From: Nymphaea colorata
Taxonomy: Eukaryota; Streptophyta; Magnoliopsida; Nymphaeales; Nymphaeaceae
Direction: 5' to 3'
NCBI RefSeq assembly: GCF_008831285.2
Contig: NC_045148.1
Span: forward strand, 21,817,002-21,881,001
Length of the DNA: 64,000 nucleotides
This document shows positions 11,779-23,450 of this stretch, one piece after another. A program made the translations under genes and the position numbers. Position 1 is the stretch's first letter, and the number at the start of each line of letters is the position of its first letter. The notes beneath the pieces were generated by a model. It was not told where the DNA came from. It searched no databases and was given only the letters and a program-made list of their open reading frames with translations.

Positions 11779-13575
11779 TCTTACCTTTCACCCAAGTTGT
11801 GTGCATCATGGATCCAACTCTGTGTGCAGATTAATGATTCCACATTTTCAAGAGTAGTTGAGCATCGATAATCATTAAGAATTCTTCCTGCTATACTGAA
11901 TACAGATTCTCATGCAACTGTAGATACAGGAATGATTAATACATCTTGAGCCATCTTTGCTACAATTTTATATTTACTTTCATTTGTCCTCCACCAAGAT
12001 AATATGTTGAAGTCTGTATTATGTGCAATTTCTTCCATTGGATTTATCAAATATTTGTCCATATCAGTGTGAGCTACTGCGGGAGAGACAAAGCTGAAAT
12101 ATGCTTTGAACCAACTTCTATCCATACTTCAATACTCTTCTGTTGCAATCATGGTATTAGTGTATGCATTGTCCCTTTACATATTATTTCTGTCACTATC
12201 ATCATACATGTTTTTGTATTCAACATGCAATTCATGAAGACTGTTCTCTACAACTTCATATTTTACCATTGCATCTGGTTTATCCAAATTATCAAGCAAT
12301 ACTTCAAGTATGACAACTTGAACATAGGATCCAAAAAAACTGCCAATTGCAAAGAGAATATTGTAGCTCTTGAAGTATTTGTGAAATTTTTATTGCATTT
12401 TGCAAATCAATGCCCTCATATGTTCATTTGATGTTTGATGATGCCTATGCAAATGATGGTAAATTGATAAAACTTCTTCAAAAACATGATAAGATGTTAT
12501 CTGCTTAGAGGTAGAGAATAGATTTGTTGCATCATAAAATACCTTTAAGAACTGACATAAATCAGATGCATGAGACCACTCATCCTAAGAAGGCAAACAT
12601 GCATAACTAGAATCACACAATGCCAAATATTTAAAGATATCTTTGGATAACAATGCATCTCTCAACATTATAAATGTAGAATTCCATTGAGTAGCAACAT
12701 CATTGTCTAAACTTTTTTTCTCATCTAGACCCATTGCCTCTACACATCGCTTGAAAGCATGTAGTCGTTTTGGTGATCCTCTTACATATTTAACACTGTC
12801 ATGAATTTTTGAAATTGTATCAACCATATCATTCATACCATCTTGAACCATGAGATTTATAATATGTGCACCACAACAAATATGAAAGTATTCCCCTCTC
12901 AATGGAAATGAAAAATTATTTTTCTTTCTAAGGTCCTTCTTAGTAAACTTATTCCACTATCATTTGCTGAATAGTTATGAGTAGTATTAGAAAACAACTT
13001 AGCTTGAATTTCTCACTTAGTAGTAATGCACTCTGACAAAATGTCACTTATACAAATTGCATTATGTGTGGAGGCACATGTATAAAATTAAGTATATGAG
13101 AGTGCAATTGTCAATCTGTATCAATATATTGGGCTGTCAAACATAAGTATCCTAATGTCTATTGTGAGGACCACATGTCAAATGTCAACGAAACCCACTG
13201 CACATGGTTATTTAAAACTCTTTGATATCACATTTTCAGTCTTGAACATTGACTGAACCTCTTTTGTAAATGTTTTTCTAGAAAATGGTCCAAATCTTAA
13301 ATTGCAAGCCTTTAAAAGATCGTTGTGATATTCATATTTTACAAAACTAAAAGGAAGTCCATGCATGATTGTACACTTAGCCATATATATTTTGATAGCC
13401 TCCATATCAAATTTGTGTAGACATAAAGAAGTTGCACCAGAATTACTAACTCCAACTGACAAAGTTCGTTGTTTTCCATGAGCAATTTGTCTTTTGGCAC
13501 ATGTATCTCTATGTCATTTTAAGTGGCTCATACCATTAGAACTATGTCCACCTAATCGTTCTCCACAATGGTTTC
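11779..13575 (-). pseudogene. hAT (RICESLEEPER/ZBED-like) transposase, degenerate
   Basis: Read on the minus strand, domains appear in family order. A BED zinc finger (about 13575-13460) keeps HCGERLGG and SHLK-HRDTC but has lost a cysteine to a stop. Next is the block before the catalytic core, with GLPFSFVKYEYH (about 13380-13330). The core follows with FHICCGAHIINLMVQDGMND (12900-12830) and VATQWNSTFIMLRDAL (about 12700-12650). A DUF4413-like stretch (about 12550-12150) and the hAT_C dimerisation region end the protein, with ILSWWRTNESKYKIVAKMAQ, PVSTVA-stop-ESVFSIAGRIL and the terminal TQSWIH. Several stops and shifts interrupt it, including one inside the STVASES box. The enzyme would normally cut and paste hAT elements; this copy cannot be full length. 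Confidence 0.92.
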
Positions 13576-14035
13576 ATTTTGCAAACTTGTTTTCCTTATA
13601 CTGTACTCATCTTCCTTTTCAGTAGATGAAAAGGATTCATTTTCCTCTATATCTGTCAATGTCCCCAAATAATATGTTTCATTCCCAATGCTAGAAGACA
13701 TAATTTACTAGTTGAATGGAATTCAAACAACCTAAACGTATGAAATGATTCAACTCCTGAACTAAAGAAAGGGCATAAAACAAGATGAATATCTTTCAAA
13801 GATTAAGGAATACCCACAGCAGTTCAGATAACAAGTGGTGAATATACTAGAAGGGAGGACGTTGGTGTGTAAGCAAGTGCAACCTATGTTTTGGTAAATC
13901 CACCTACATCTGCCACAAAATCTGAAGCATACTTTCTTTACACCTTTTGAGTGGGTAAAAGGGCTATTATGCATATCACCTATTGTGAAGTAAATTAATT
14001 AAAACAATAAACAATAGCACTACATTGAAAAGCCA

Positions 14036-14534
14036 GGACAGAAAATGCAGACCTCGTTTGTTGCTAAACGAGCCTTTTCTTGGGAGATTTCTTCAGGCTC
14101 TCCTTGCAACTCAGGTACTGCAAAACAAAACATAAAAAAAAAGGAATAAGGCCTTTGTCTATTCACCAAGAGAAGATAAAATGAATTTGTTATGATTTAT
14201 CTACTGCGGCTGGCTATTGCATCAAAATGGTCAGTTTAATTATAATGCTGAGCTCTCAAAAGCTAATACTCAACATAGATTTCGACATCTAGTTCATCTT
14301 AAAAGAAGGAAACTAACTCGTGCAGCTTTAAAGGACAGAAAATGCAGACCTCGTTTGTTGCTAGACGAGCCTTTTCTTTGGAGATTTCTTCAGGCTCTCC
14401 TTGCAACTCAGGTACTGCAAAACATAACATAAAAAAAAGGGAATAAGGCCGTTGTCTATTCACCAAGAGAAGATAAAATGAATTTGTTATGATTTATCTA
14501 CTAAAGCTAGACATTGCATCAAAATGGTCAGTTT
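14036..14534. repeat. 200-bp direct duplication with 297-bp spacing
   Basis: The segment at 14036-14237 is repeated at 14333-14534 with few differences. Both start GGACAGAAAATGCAGACCTC and end GCATCAAAATGGTCAGTTT. It sits in the 5' untranslated part of the hAT element. The high similarity suggests it arose after, or shortly before, insertion. Confidence 0.95.
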
Positions 14535-15177
14535 CAAGATTCCGACATTTTTTTCCATTCCCCATGCTGACAGTTCTAATGAGGCCTGGGCGCCAAGGCT
14601 AGTCATTCTGAAACTTTGGGGAGAACAAGTAGAACTTATCAGGAGAATAAAAAGGGAAAACAGACTGAGAATGAGTAAAGCCGCATAAGTAAGCATTAAA
14701 GCCCCAAAAGTAATAGATCGACAATCTTAATAACAACCAACTTCGCATCATGCACTAAGAAAGCAACAAGAGACTTAAATCCAAGAAATGAACATAACCA
14801 TTTCACAACATTAGCATTAGGAAGTAATCACACTCATGACAGAAACAACATCAAAAAAATGCTAGAAAGGGAAAAACTTGTGTTGACTGTGACGAACCAG
14901 CAGTGTGATGATGGTGATGGTGCAGACCAACAGTGCGACGGCAATGCCAATGGTGGTGACAGTGACAGCAGAGACAGCGACAGCTAATGGTGGCAAAGGT
15001 GGTCGGTGGGTAACAGGATCACACAAGCACAGCAGCGCAGCTCTCTCCCTTTCAAATGAAAAGGGAAAGAGCTCGGAGTTTTCCCAGTTAATTAGGTCGA
15101 GTTATTTTGACCTAAGCACTATCGGGCCCCAACTTATAACCAGGACCCGGCCGTTTTAATGTCAGGCCGGGCCGGGC

Positions 15178-15358
15178 GCAATGGGCGAAAGCCCAACGAT
15201 AGCAAATCACTACCCGGACCTGGGCCCATTTTGGGCCGGGTACCCGCCGGCAACCCAGCCCGGCACCCAAGCCTACATAAAAGGCACTACTTAAGATAGA
15301 GTCCCATTTATGGCTAGCTAGTAGCTACCACATGAAACCAAGATCTTGCAATACTCAA
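15178..15358 (+). repeat. Inverted-repeat arm: hAT end plus target duplication plus flank
   Basis: These 181 bases match the reverse complement of 23451-23631 base for base in register (coordinate sum 38809), with about six mismatches and no net indel. The arm includes the last 98 bases of the hAT element, the target duplication, and 75 bases of host flank. Because host flank is included, the second copy is a copy of the insertion junction, not an independent hAT insertion. Confidence 0.95.
15276..15283 (+). repeat. hAT target-site duplication, right copy
   Basis: CATAAAAG lies directly after the terminal CCTA of the element and is identical to 10710-10717. Confidence 0.9.
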
Positions 15359-15648
15359 CTGCAAGAACAAGTTGTTTCACCAGTTAGCAATTCCATAAAA
15401 CCTAATGAAACTTACTATAATTAATTGACATTCAAAATCACAAAAACTTGAACAACTCCAACCATATTTTTCTCATAATGGCCATACAATATCCTAATCT
15501 CCTATTGAGATTTAACAATTTCATAATTCAACTCACAAAAAATCAGAACTTTTCTGGGCATAGTAGTGTGCAATGTTCCAAAACTCACTACACTACACTA
15601 TAAAATGTATTGTGAGACTGATAGTATGAGGAACACTATGATAGTGTC

Positions 15649-15684
15649 CCATGAATCTGCCTCATGAAGAAGGCAGATTCATGG
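15649..15684. repeat. Hairpin with 13-bp perfect arms
   Basis: CCATGAATCTGCC at 15649-15661 pairs with GGCAGATTCATGG at 15672-15684 across a 10-base loop. Similar, less perfect hairpins occur at about 47544-47579 and 56470-56560. This suggests a short foldback or MITE-type family. Confidence 0.8.
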
Positions 15685-15991
15685 AATACTGGAACTAGTG
15701 TCCATATTTATGGAAGTGCCCCTGCTACTACACTACCCCTGAAGTTAACACCTAGCTAGCCCGAAAGCACCCACCAAACCTACCTTAGATTCAAAGTTTG
15801 ATTTGAATCTCAAGCTCAATTACCCAGCTCAACATCCCAAAATTTAGTTGAAACATACAAAACAGTAATTAAGTAATTAAGCAATTAAGATGTTAGGATT
15901 TGCAATGTTAGGTGTCATGTTAATTCAACAAAGGTAATGAAAACCCAGTGAAACATATAATCTAAGAAATTGTTGATGCACTAAACTTGCA

Positions 15992-16715
15992 AATTTTGCA
16001 TTCCCACAAATTTTAAAAACGTGCTAAACTTTGAGACGTATAACCTGTTACATATGCATTCAATAGATTATCATTTAATTTCCATGTTGACTCGATCCTT
16101 TTTTTGTGAAATCATGTTGTCTAGCCATCCATTTGCAGACTGGTGGCAAGGTTATATGATGAACTATTATGAGCATCCAATTGTCATGAATTGATTTACA
16201 ATAAAATTGTGCAGGAAACTATATGCTAGTTAGTATTCTTTAAATTTTATATGTTGAAAATGAAAACTATAGTTCAATTTTCTATCCAGTTCATCAATTT
16301 TTTGGTAATTCAAATACTTATTCTACTGCTGATTTCATTGAAAAATGTGAATGGGTAAATAGTTTCTCTGCAGTGCTAATAAATTGGGCACCCAACATAA
16401 TGAATTTTGATGTATGATAGTGATGGCCTTGATATGTATTAAGTTGATAGTCCTATAGTATCTAGCTAGGTAACTTCTGCAAGCAAGATAATATTGTGTT
16501 CATATAAATGCCATGCTCAATATTACATAGGAAGGATACTTTGATCTTCAAACATAATAAGACATAAAATCAGCAGCAGTTAAATGGTTAATTGCTTTGA
16601 AATATGGATAAAAATGAGGCTCATCTCTAAGAGGATGCGGCAAGAGTACATGATTGTCTGGTTGAAAAATGTTTTTATGTCTCTAACAATAGAACTAAAA
16701 ATAATATTGAAATGA
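15992..16715 (+). repeat. Dispersed repeat A, copy 2
   Basis: This is the collinear partner of 5862-6715 in the same orientation. Its right end lies near the start of the small minus-strand membrane-protein pseudogene, while copy 1 has no such gene beside it. Confidence 0.85.
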
Positions 16716-17130
16716 TCTGACTGAAATTTTCAGAAGGCCTCCGTCATGGACTTAGACGTGTTATTGAAGGGGAAGAAGAAGAAGAAGAAACTGGATATGG
16801 TAGTTGGATGTTACAGAATGAATTACGGAAACAGGAGGCAAGATTGTCACCATGGAGGTAGGGAGTGATGTCCATTAAAGCTAAACAAAGACATGGGCGA
16901 AGAAGGGTGTCTCGGGTGGTGTTCAAATCGTTGTCTTCTGATCCTTCGACAGATCAAACAACGAATCCTTGTGTTTATACAAATAAACACCTTCCTTTCT
17001 CTAAGAAATAACCATTAACGAAAAAAAGAAGAAGAAGTTTTGCTGAAATAAATCCTTCTTTTTGTCTACTTATTCTTGGGTGTGTGTGTGTGAGAGACAG
17101 AGGGAGACAGAGAGAGAGAGAACCTTGCGA

Positions 17131-17606
17131 TCAGTTGGAGGACAGATAAAAAGGTGCGATGATAAACGATTGGACAAACAGGATGATAGAGGCCATAGTT
17201 AGCATGAATTTGGAGACAGGCGGAGGAAAGGCACGGGGGACAATAAGGATGGACAGGGATAGGATCAGTGCTGCCACCCCCAGAGCAACATATAGTGATG
17301 TTGTTGACAGTCGAGTTGGAGCATAATCAGATGGGCTGGGCACTTGAAGTTGCATGATACAACCCAGGTGGAACAACACGCACTGTTTGTGATCTTGGGA
17401 TCCTGGGCCCTTTCCCGCTGGGAATCTGCACCGTCTGGCATGTTTCCACTCTCTATATCTGTATGATCAGCTAGGTTATGATCCTTAGGCGGTGCTTCTT
17501 CTCCGATTTCCCCACTCTCTATGTCCGTATGATCCACTAGGTTATGATCTGTAGGTAGTGCTTCTTCTCCCATTTCTGCGATCAAGGTGCTCTCTTGTGC
17601 ATGCAT
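17131..17606 (-). pseudogene. Small two-helix membrane protein with internal repeat, frameshifted
   Basis: I do not recognise the family. An ATG at 17604-17606 opens a hydrophilic acidic N-terminus. It contains a tandem 21-residue repeat whose unit keeps GEEA, DHNL and DHTDIESG; at the DNA level this is about 63 bp, near 17448-17510 and 17511-17573. After about residue 70, the reading frame that carries two strongly hydrophobic segments is a different one. Those segments are about 21 residues around YVALGVAALILSLSILIV and about 20 around FMLTMASIILFVQSFIIAPF, and the frame ends with a stop at 17131. One indel near 17380-17410, or an unrecognised intron, separates the halves. A two-pass plant membrane protein is plausible. 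No neighbour suggests a role. Confidence 0.4.
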
Positions 17607-17756
17607 CTCGAGGTAACAGACTCCAAGGTAACGGACTGGACGACGCCGGAATTGCGAGTGGACGTCGAAACTTTCGTGACTTGGGGTTTCCGACCTCTGA
17701 CAATAACTTTATGCAAATTTCTTACTAACAAAAAAATAGCAAAAAAAATATGAAAG

Positions 17757-18077
17757 TAAGGCTCGGCGGTCGTTGGTTACTCGGTACCGTCTCCATTAGT
17801 TATTTTGCGGGCTCGGTGAGCTCGATAAGTTCGATTCTGGCTCCACAATTTATTTTTAAAATTTTTTATTAATTTATATATATATTCATAATATTTTATT
17901 ATAATTAGTTATATTTATATATTATTTTATATTTAAAATATATATTTTTAAATTTAATCGGGTTGGGTTTAAGCTTAGGTTTTCCAAATTAGGTCAGGCA
18001 TGGACCCGGTTTTTGGATGTCAGGTTGGCTCAGGCCTAACTCGTTATCAAACCGAGCCGGCACCATGCCCAGGCTTA
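17757..18077. mobile_element. MITE-like element with hAT-type ends
   Basis: GC-rich ends enclose an AT-rich core. The left end reads TAAGGCTCGGCGGTCG. The right end, reverse-complemented, reads TAAGCCTGGGCATGGTGCCG, which resembles the hAT ends at 10718 and 15275. No 8-bp target duplication is visible (TATGAAAG against ATCACAGT), so the boundaries or the insertion status are uncertain. Confidence 0.4.
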
Positions 18078-20043
18078 ATCACAGTGTTAGTTTAACGCAA
18101 CTAGGATGGTCCCCACCCACATGCCTCAGGCTCTGTTTTCTGCTTGTTTTGCTTTAAACAAGAAAAAAAAGAAGAGTCTAAATCTTTGTTTAATTTGTAT
18201 TCCTTGTAGTAGAAATGAAAAAAGTCAAGACATGCAAAGTAAAAATGGAAAAAGTCATAAGCCTATAATTGAAAATCCCATTTTTTGTATTGACTGACGG
18301 AACTAGACATATAAATGGATGGGACCTTCATAAATGTTAAGATCTTTATTTAGATCGGATCAAATAGAAATCTAGATCTTAACAAATGCGACCCACTCTC
18401 CCATATCGTGTCTATGTCTCTTGGATTTCAGCAAAAGATCTAAAGTCCCTTATTTGAAGCACCCATTGAAAATAACAAAAAAATGTGTAATGCATCTTTA
18501 GCCCAAAGTTTTTAACATATTCTTAACTTATTTGCAATGCATTGCATTAAGAAAGTATAAGTGGCATGGTTTGTTAGTAGCCGACCTTTTTTTGTTATTA
18601 ACTAGCAGACAGTTGAAAGAATAGAAAGGGTATTTCATCCTAATAGGGAACATAGAGTCAAAGCTCTCTACCATCCCCCCCCACCCCCATCCTCCAGGGC
18701 CTAAGCCTTCGTTTGGTGCAGTGGGGAAGGTGTCATTGTGCATCAACTTTCATATCATCAACTTTCATATCACGAGTTCTGATAAAATAGAATTTTTTTA
18801 ATAAGACAGAAGAAGATTGTAAAAAAAGTATAAAAAAGTTAAAAATTTCTAAAATACTTCAACCCTCCCCCATATATTTGTTGCGTGTACATGCCACTAT
18901 GTACATTTTATGTGGAAACTCCTTTTTGTCGACAAGTTTAGTAATTTTTACAATTAGAAATATCTTTTTGGGTTTTTAACATTTTACAAACTTTTTGTCC
19001 TTTTAAAAAAAAGTTACTTTTTTGATAATCTAGAAGATTCTGGTCATTATGCAGATTATGATAAAAAAACCAAAAAAAAAGTCTTTTTTAGAAACACTTC
19101 AAAATGAAAATAATCTAAAGCACGCAAAAGCACATTTTTTCACATTTTTGGCACAAAGTCTTTATTACGGTATCTTTTTATTTTTATCTTTTTACATTTG
19201 TATTTCTAGGATTTCTTTTAAAAATTTGTGTCAAGTTTTGCCTAGATCGTCTGAAAAAAACAGCTTTGTGGAATCATACCACAGAAAAGCCTCACCATTA
19301 AAAGCTATAAGTTATATTCGTGACAATGACACAAATTTTAGTATCTTAACATATCTTAAAATACATAAAGTTGACATGTGCAATCTGGAGTCCGCTACCA
19401 ATTGAAGCTGTTTGCCACCAATGCAATTGATCATGAATTCATGCCGGCCAAGTATTATGAACTCCTTCTAACGCTTCATCTAAAGGTTTAATTGCATGAA
19501 ACTCTTATTCAAAATTATTATTGCTTCACACATAATCTCAAAAGAGAGAAAAATTAGTTTAGCCATAATATTAGAGGTACGAAACATGCAGCTGGTGTGA
19601 AGCAATATTGTCCAGTTTGAGGTTCACGAAGTTGACTTGTTTTGACTCATGAATTTTCCGAACAAAAAAGGCAATGATGATCATAATGGTAAAAAAGAAA
19701 ATTGTGAGCATGTGTGTGCCAGGTCTGATATTAAACATCGTGTTCTTACTATTAATTAAGACCATTATTTCAGATAGTGCTTTAGTTTTTATTTTTCAAA
19801 CTCATGAGAACTTAAATTCTCGACGAAGTATTAAATAATTATAAAATATTGCGGACTTTATTTTTATTTTGAGACAAAACGGAAATAAAATTGTTTTTTC
19901 TTGCTATATTCTATTTTTTTATCCTTGTGAAAAGCACAAGATCAGTTATATATGAAAAGAAGAATAACTTATATTTTCTTTAATATGGTACTTTTATGTA
20001 CAGATCAATTAATGGTTCAACTTTACCGTCAAAGTTAAAAAGG
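18078..20043. other. AT-rich spacer
   Basis: No gene was recognised. A perfect 11-bp inverted repeat (TGTTAAGATCT at 18335-18345 and its complement at 18374-18384) could be a small foldback. A C-run lies near 18673. Open frames here are low-complexity. Confidence 0.5.
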
Positions 20044-20356
20044 CTGCCAACATTTTCCCCATCCCTTTGGTCCTCCCTTGATTTCTCTCTCCCCCTTCAG
20101 ATCCATCTCCTTCTCACCTCCCACATTACATTCTCTCTTTCCATTAAATAAAGTCAGAAAAAGCATGCCATTGTTGACGAATGAGAAATAGAATATCCTG
20201 CTAACATTTTCCTCATCTCTCTTGTCCTCCTTTCATTTCTCTCTCCCGTCTCCTCTTCTCCTCTATTTCTTCTTCACCTTTCACTTACCTTCTCTCTTTC
20301 CATTACATGCACTCAGAAAAAGCATGCCACTGTTGAGAGGAATGAGAAATGGAATA

Positions 20357-20393
<37 letters not shown>
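20044..20393. repeat. 154-bp tandem duplication followed by (AT)n
   Basis: A pyrimidine-rich unit starting CTGC(C/T)AACATTTTCC occurs at 20044 and again at 20198. Each copy ends with AAAAAGCATGCCA-type sequence and GAATGAGAAAT(A/G)GAATAT. The second copy runs into an AT microsatellite at 20353-20393. It is non-coding. Confidence 0.85.
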
Positions 20394-23300
20394 TGACAAA
20401 TATTTACTGGATCCCAACCCGATCATTTTGACATCCTTAGTGCCTTGTATCATATCTTGTAACAGAAAGTGCATGTCTTCCACCTTTTATTAACAAAAAA
20501 TGATTATGCACAAAGATACAAAAGGGAATGCAGAGCATTAAGTGTATAAAAGATCCAAAAACAAGTAGCTAAAACGGCATATATAGAGCGAGTAAATAAA
20601 AGATTTTTTGCCGTATGATAAAAGAAAAGCCTTTTGAAGGTAGTCATTCGCTGATTTTTTGCTATTCGAAAACACATTAACTAAACAGTTTAAAGTTTCA
20701 CTTACCTCACTTAATTTCAAATTAAAACTTTTAGAATCACCACTAACCTCTTACGTGGACGCAAGTAATTTTTTTATACAAAATAATTAACTAGAATATA
20801 TTTTCCCTAAATTTGAATTTTAAATGGATAACTGAAAAGAAATTCAATGTATTTTTTTAACCATCTTTTTGGTGGTCTTTTAAAATTTTGTTTTGACAAA
20901 GTCCATGGCAACATTAACAAAAAAAAAAATTATTATAGATATACATTAAAATCGATAAAATAAAAATCAAGCATTCTGCTGATTAATTTTAAATGTTAAA
21001 CCGTATATAAGAAAAAATAAATTTTATTCATAAATGTAAAATTTCAAAATTGAAATCAATTTTTCTTTTTTAAAATATAAAAAGTGTAACCTTAGAATTA
21101 AAATGCTAGTCATGCCATTGATTCATTTTTGCATTAAAAAGTACAAATTGCCTAATATTTCTAACTTTAAGGGATTAAAAATTTTCATTGCTTTATCATA
21201 TATGCATGACAATTTCCGGCCATCACATAAAAAGCATGTGCGCATCTTTTTATGATTTAATTTTCAATTTATCATGGAAACTTAAATAAGTTTGTCAAAA
21301 AAAAATTCAAGAGACTTTATTTTAAATGACCACTTTTCTGATTCACTAGGAAAATCTTGAAACTATGAAACACATTAGGACAATTTCCATAGAATTAAAT
21401 TTCTGAAAAAGATCACTAATATGGCACCTTCAAAACAAAATACCATGTATGGAAATGTTTTTTTTTTTGGGGGGGGGGGAGGGATCAAGAGTACAAATTA
21501 AATTAAGTTTAAATTGCAAGTTTTAGATTGAGAATATTTAAATTGTCATTATAAGTATGAAAGGTGTGATTTTAAATGATAAATGATATAAGTGCATGAC
21601 TCCTGTCACTCTAGTGGGCTGGAGGAGTCCAGCTTTTACCAAATTTGCCTTAGGATTGAAATTGGATTTGGATTTCATTTTTGTAACAGAGTGTGTGTGT
21701 ATATATATATATATATTCAATAAACTAATATTACAATGGTTAAATTTGAATTTCGTTAAGAAACTGCTTATTTAATTTAATCCTAAGGTATTTAGATACA
21801 ACTTTTTTGAATTAAAGGACATATTAGATCAAGTGGCATGGAATTGGAATTGAAATTTCACCCAGAGAAAATTTCCTTGGTAAAGGGTGGAAGAGTAGAA
21901 ATTTCAGCTCATCTTAAAATGAAGTGTGTTTGATGAGCTAGAACAGACGTTTTTTTGTGTGTGATGGCTAAGTGAGGGAAGAAAAGAAAAACATTTAATT
22001 AACTAACTATTACAAACTTTATCAATTTTAATTTGAATTTTAATAATCACATGAATTTCCTTTGCTTGAACGCTGGGATTTGGGGAAATTTCACCCGAAA
22101 AAAAGTCAGACCCTATTATAGGGTCCACTTTTGACCGTAGGGGCTTGGTTCAGACGCTTTCTCTCTCTTTGAGTTTCTTCTCTTCTTCATCTTCTTGCAG
22201 TGCCTACAAGTGGAGCTGAGGGAGAGGGAAAGAGGAGGAACGTTGGTTGAAAGAGGGAGAGGGATGGTGTGATGAGGGAGAATGGCGGACGTAGTTGGAT
22301 TTGGGAAAGAGGGAGAGATGGCTGGTTTAGAAAGAGAAAGGGAAAGAGAGAGAGAAAAAGAGAGGATAATGAAAAGGAAGAATGGCGCAACAGAGCGTGG
22401 AAAGGGAGGAGAAGAAATGAGGAGAGGTGAGACTTCATAGGGTTTCTTCGTGCCTTCTGGAGTTTCCTAAATGATGCCCTCTAACAGAACAGTGCTTCTC
22501 GTTTTCCTTTTTTCGTTCCTTTGGAGCTTGGAAACCCTATAATTCCGGCGACAGCCGAGGTGATGCTGGATACTGGTTGCGAGTAGATCTTGGCTAATCT
22601 TCGATTTCTTCACCGTTAATTCCATCAGCATTGGGGCGGCGACGGAACCTTGGGGCTTCGTTCTTCATACGATTTGGAAGCGTGGTTGGGTTTGGGGATG
22701 AAGGCGGTCCAATTTTCCCTGCTTCGGCAAGGTGATGGATTTTCTGAGAGGATTTTAGTGTTTCTTGGGTAAGGAATTTTTTTTTCTTTTTTTCAGCAAT
22801 TTTTGTGGCGGTTTTTTATATTTTTTTTTGTTACAATTTGGTAGTTTTTTCCAAACCTCAACAACAGCATTTTTTAGTTTCTTGCGGTTTATTTCGCCTT
22901 AATTGTTACAACATCGATGGCAGGCTTTATCTATCTTCCTTTTGTGCCACTGGTTTAAAATTTTGTTTCTCTATTAATTTTTTATAGTGATTATTCTAAT
23001 ATAGGTAATGTGAAGCATTAGTTTTTGCTTGTTGTTTTGGTTTGATACACACTTTCTTGTTGCTTTGTAATTGTTTGAGACACAATCATAACAAAATTTA
23101 TCAGCCATAATCTTTTTTTTTTGTGCAATGAACACAAAGTTCTTTTTTACAGAGAAAAACTTTCAAGCCATCAAACATGGCCTAGATGTGTAAAATGTAA
23201 AATTTTACCCTCCTTATACTTTTCCTAGAATTTATTTGATAAAAAGTTTACCACTAAAAATGCAAATCTGGAATGATGTGACTGTCGACAGAAGACAAAT

Positions 23301-23450
23301 AGGAAAATAAATTTTCTAATGCATTCGGTGGTGACAAGGGCCGGGCACAGCATGCCAGCAAAGGAGAGAATGATTATTAAAAAAAATGGTCTTTCATATC
23401 CTTTTTACTTTTTTTTTTATTTATAATTTTGTTTGTATAAAAAAACAATA
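20394..23450. other. Long AT-rich spacer with one GC-richer island
   Basis: No gene was recognised. A T9-G10 tract lies near 21460-21479 and a (GT)n(AT)n microsatellite at 21690-21716. At about 22150-22770 a purine-rich then GC-richer stretch (with CCGGCGACAGCC) resembles a 5' leader or promoter-proximal region. No open frame with a known domain follows it. Confidence 0.45.

Larger units (their letters stand above)
10718..15275 (-). mobile_element. Full-length but inactivated hAT transposon, 4558 bp
   Basis: The element begins TAGGCCGGGTACTGGGCTGG. Read inward from its other end it starts TAGGCTTGGGTGCCGGGCTG, so the two ends are imperfect terminal inverted repeats. It is bounded by perfect 8-bp target duplications (CATAAAAG). 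Subterminal regions are rich in GGCCGGG/CCCGGCC strings, as in many plant hAT elements. The transposase reads right to left, so the biological 5' end is at 15275. Inside are an 83-bp minisatellite (11257-11521) and a 200-bp direct duplication (14036-14534). The matching target duplication indicates that the two ends moved as one unit; the internal stops show it is no longer autonomous. Confidence 0.93.

Noticed and set aside
17757-18077. Calling this a direct deletion derivative of the hAT element at 10718
   Set aside because: The ends share the general hAT style but differ in sequence, and no target duplication is present, so relationship to that element is not shown.
22187-22438. 83-residue Leu/Ser/Phe-rich minus frame resembling a signal peptide
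   Set aside because: It is the complement of a purine-rich tract; composition explains the hydrophobic look and no domain follows.
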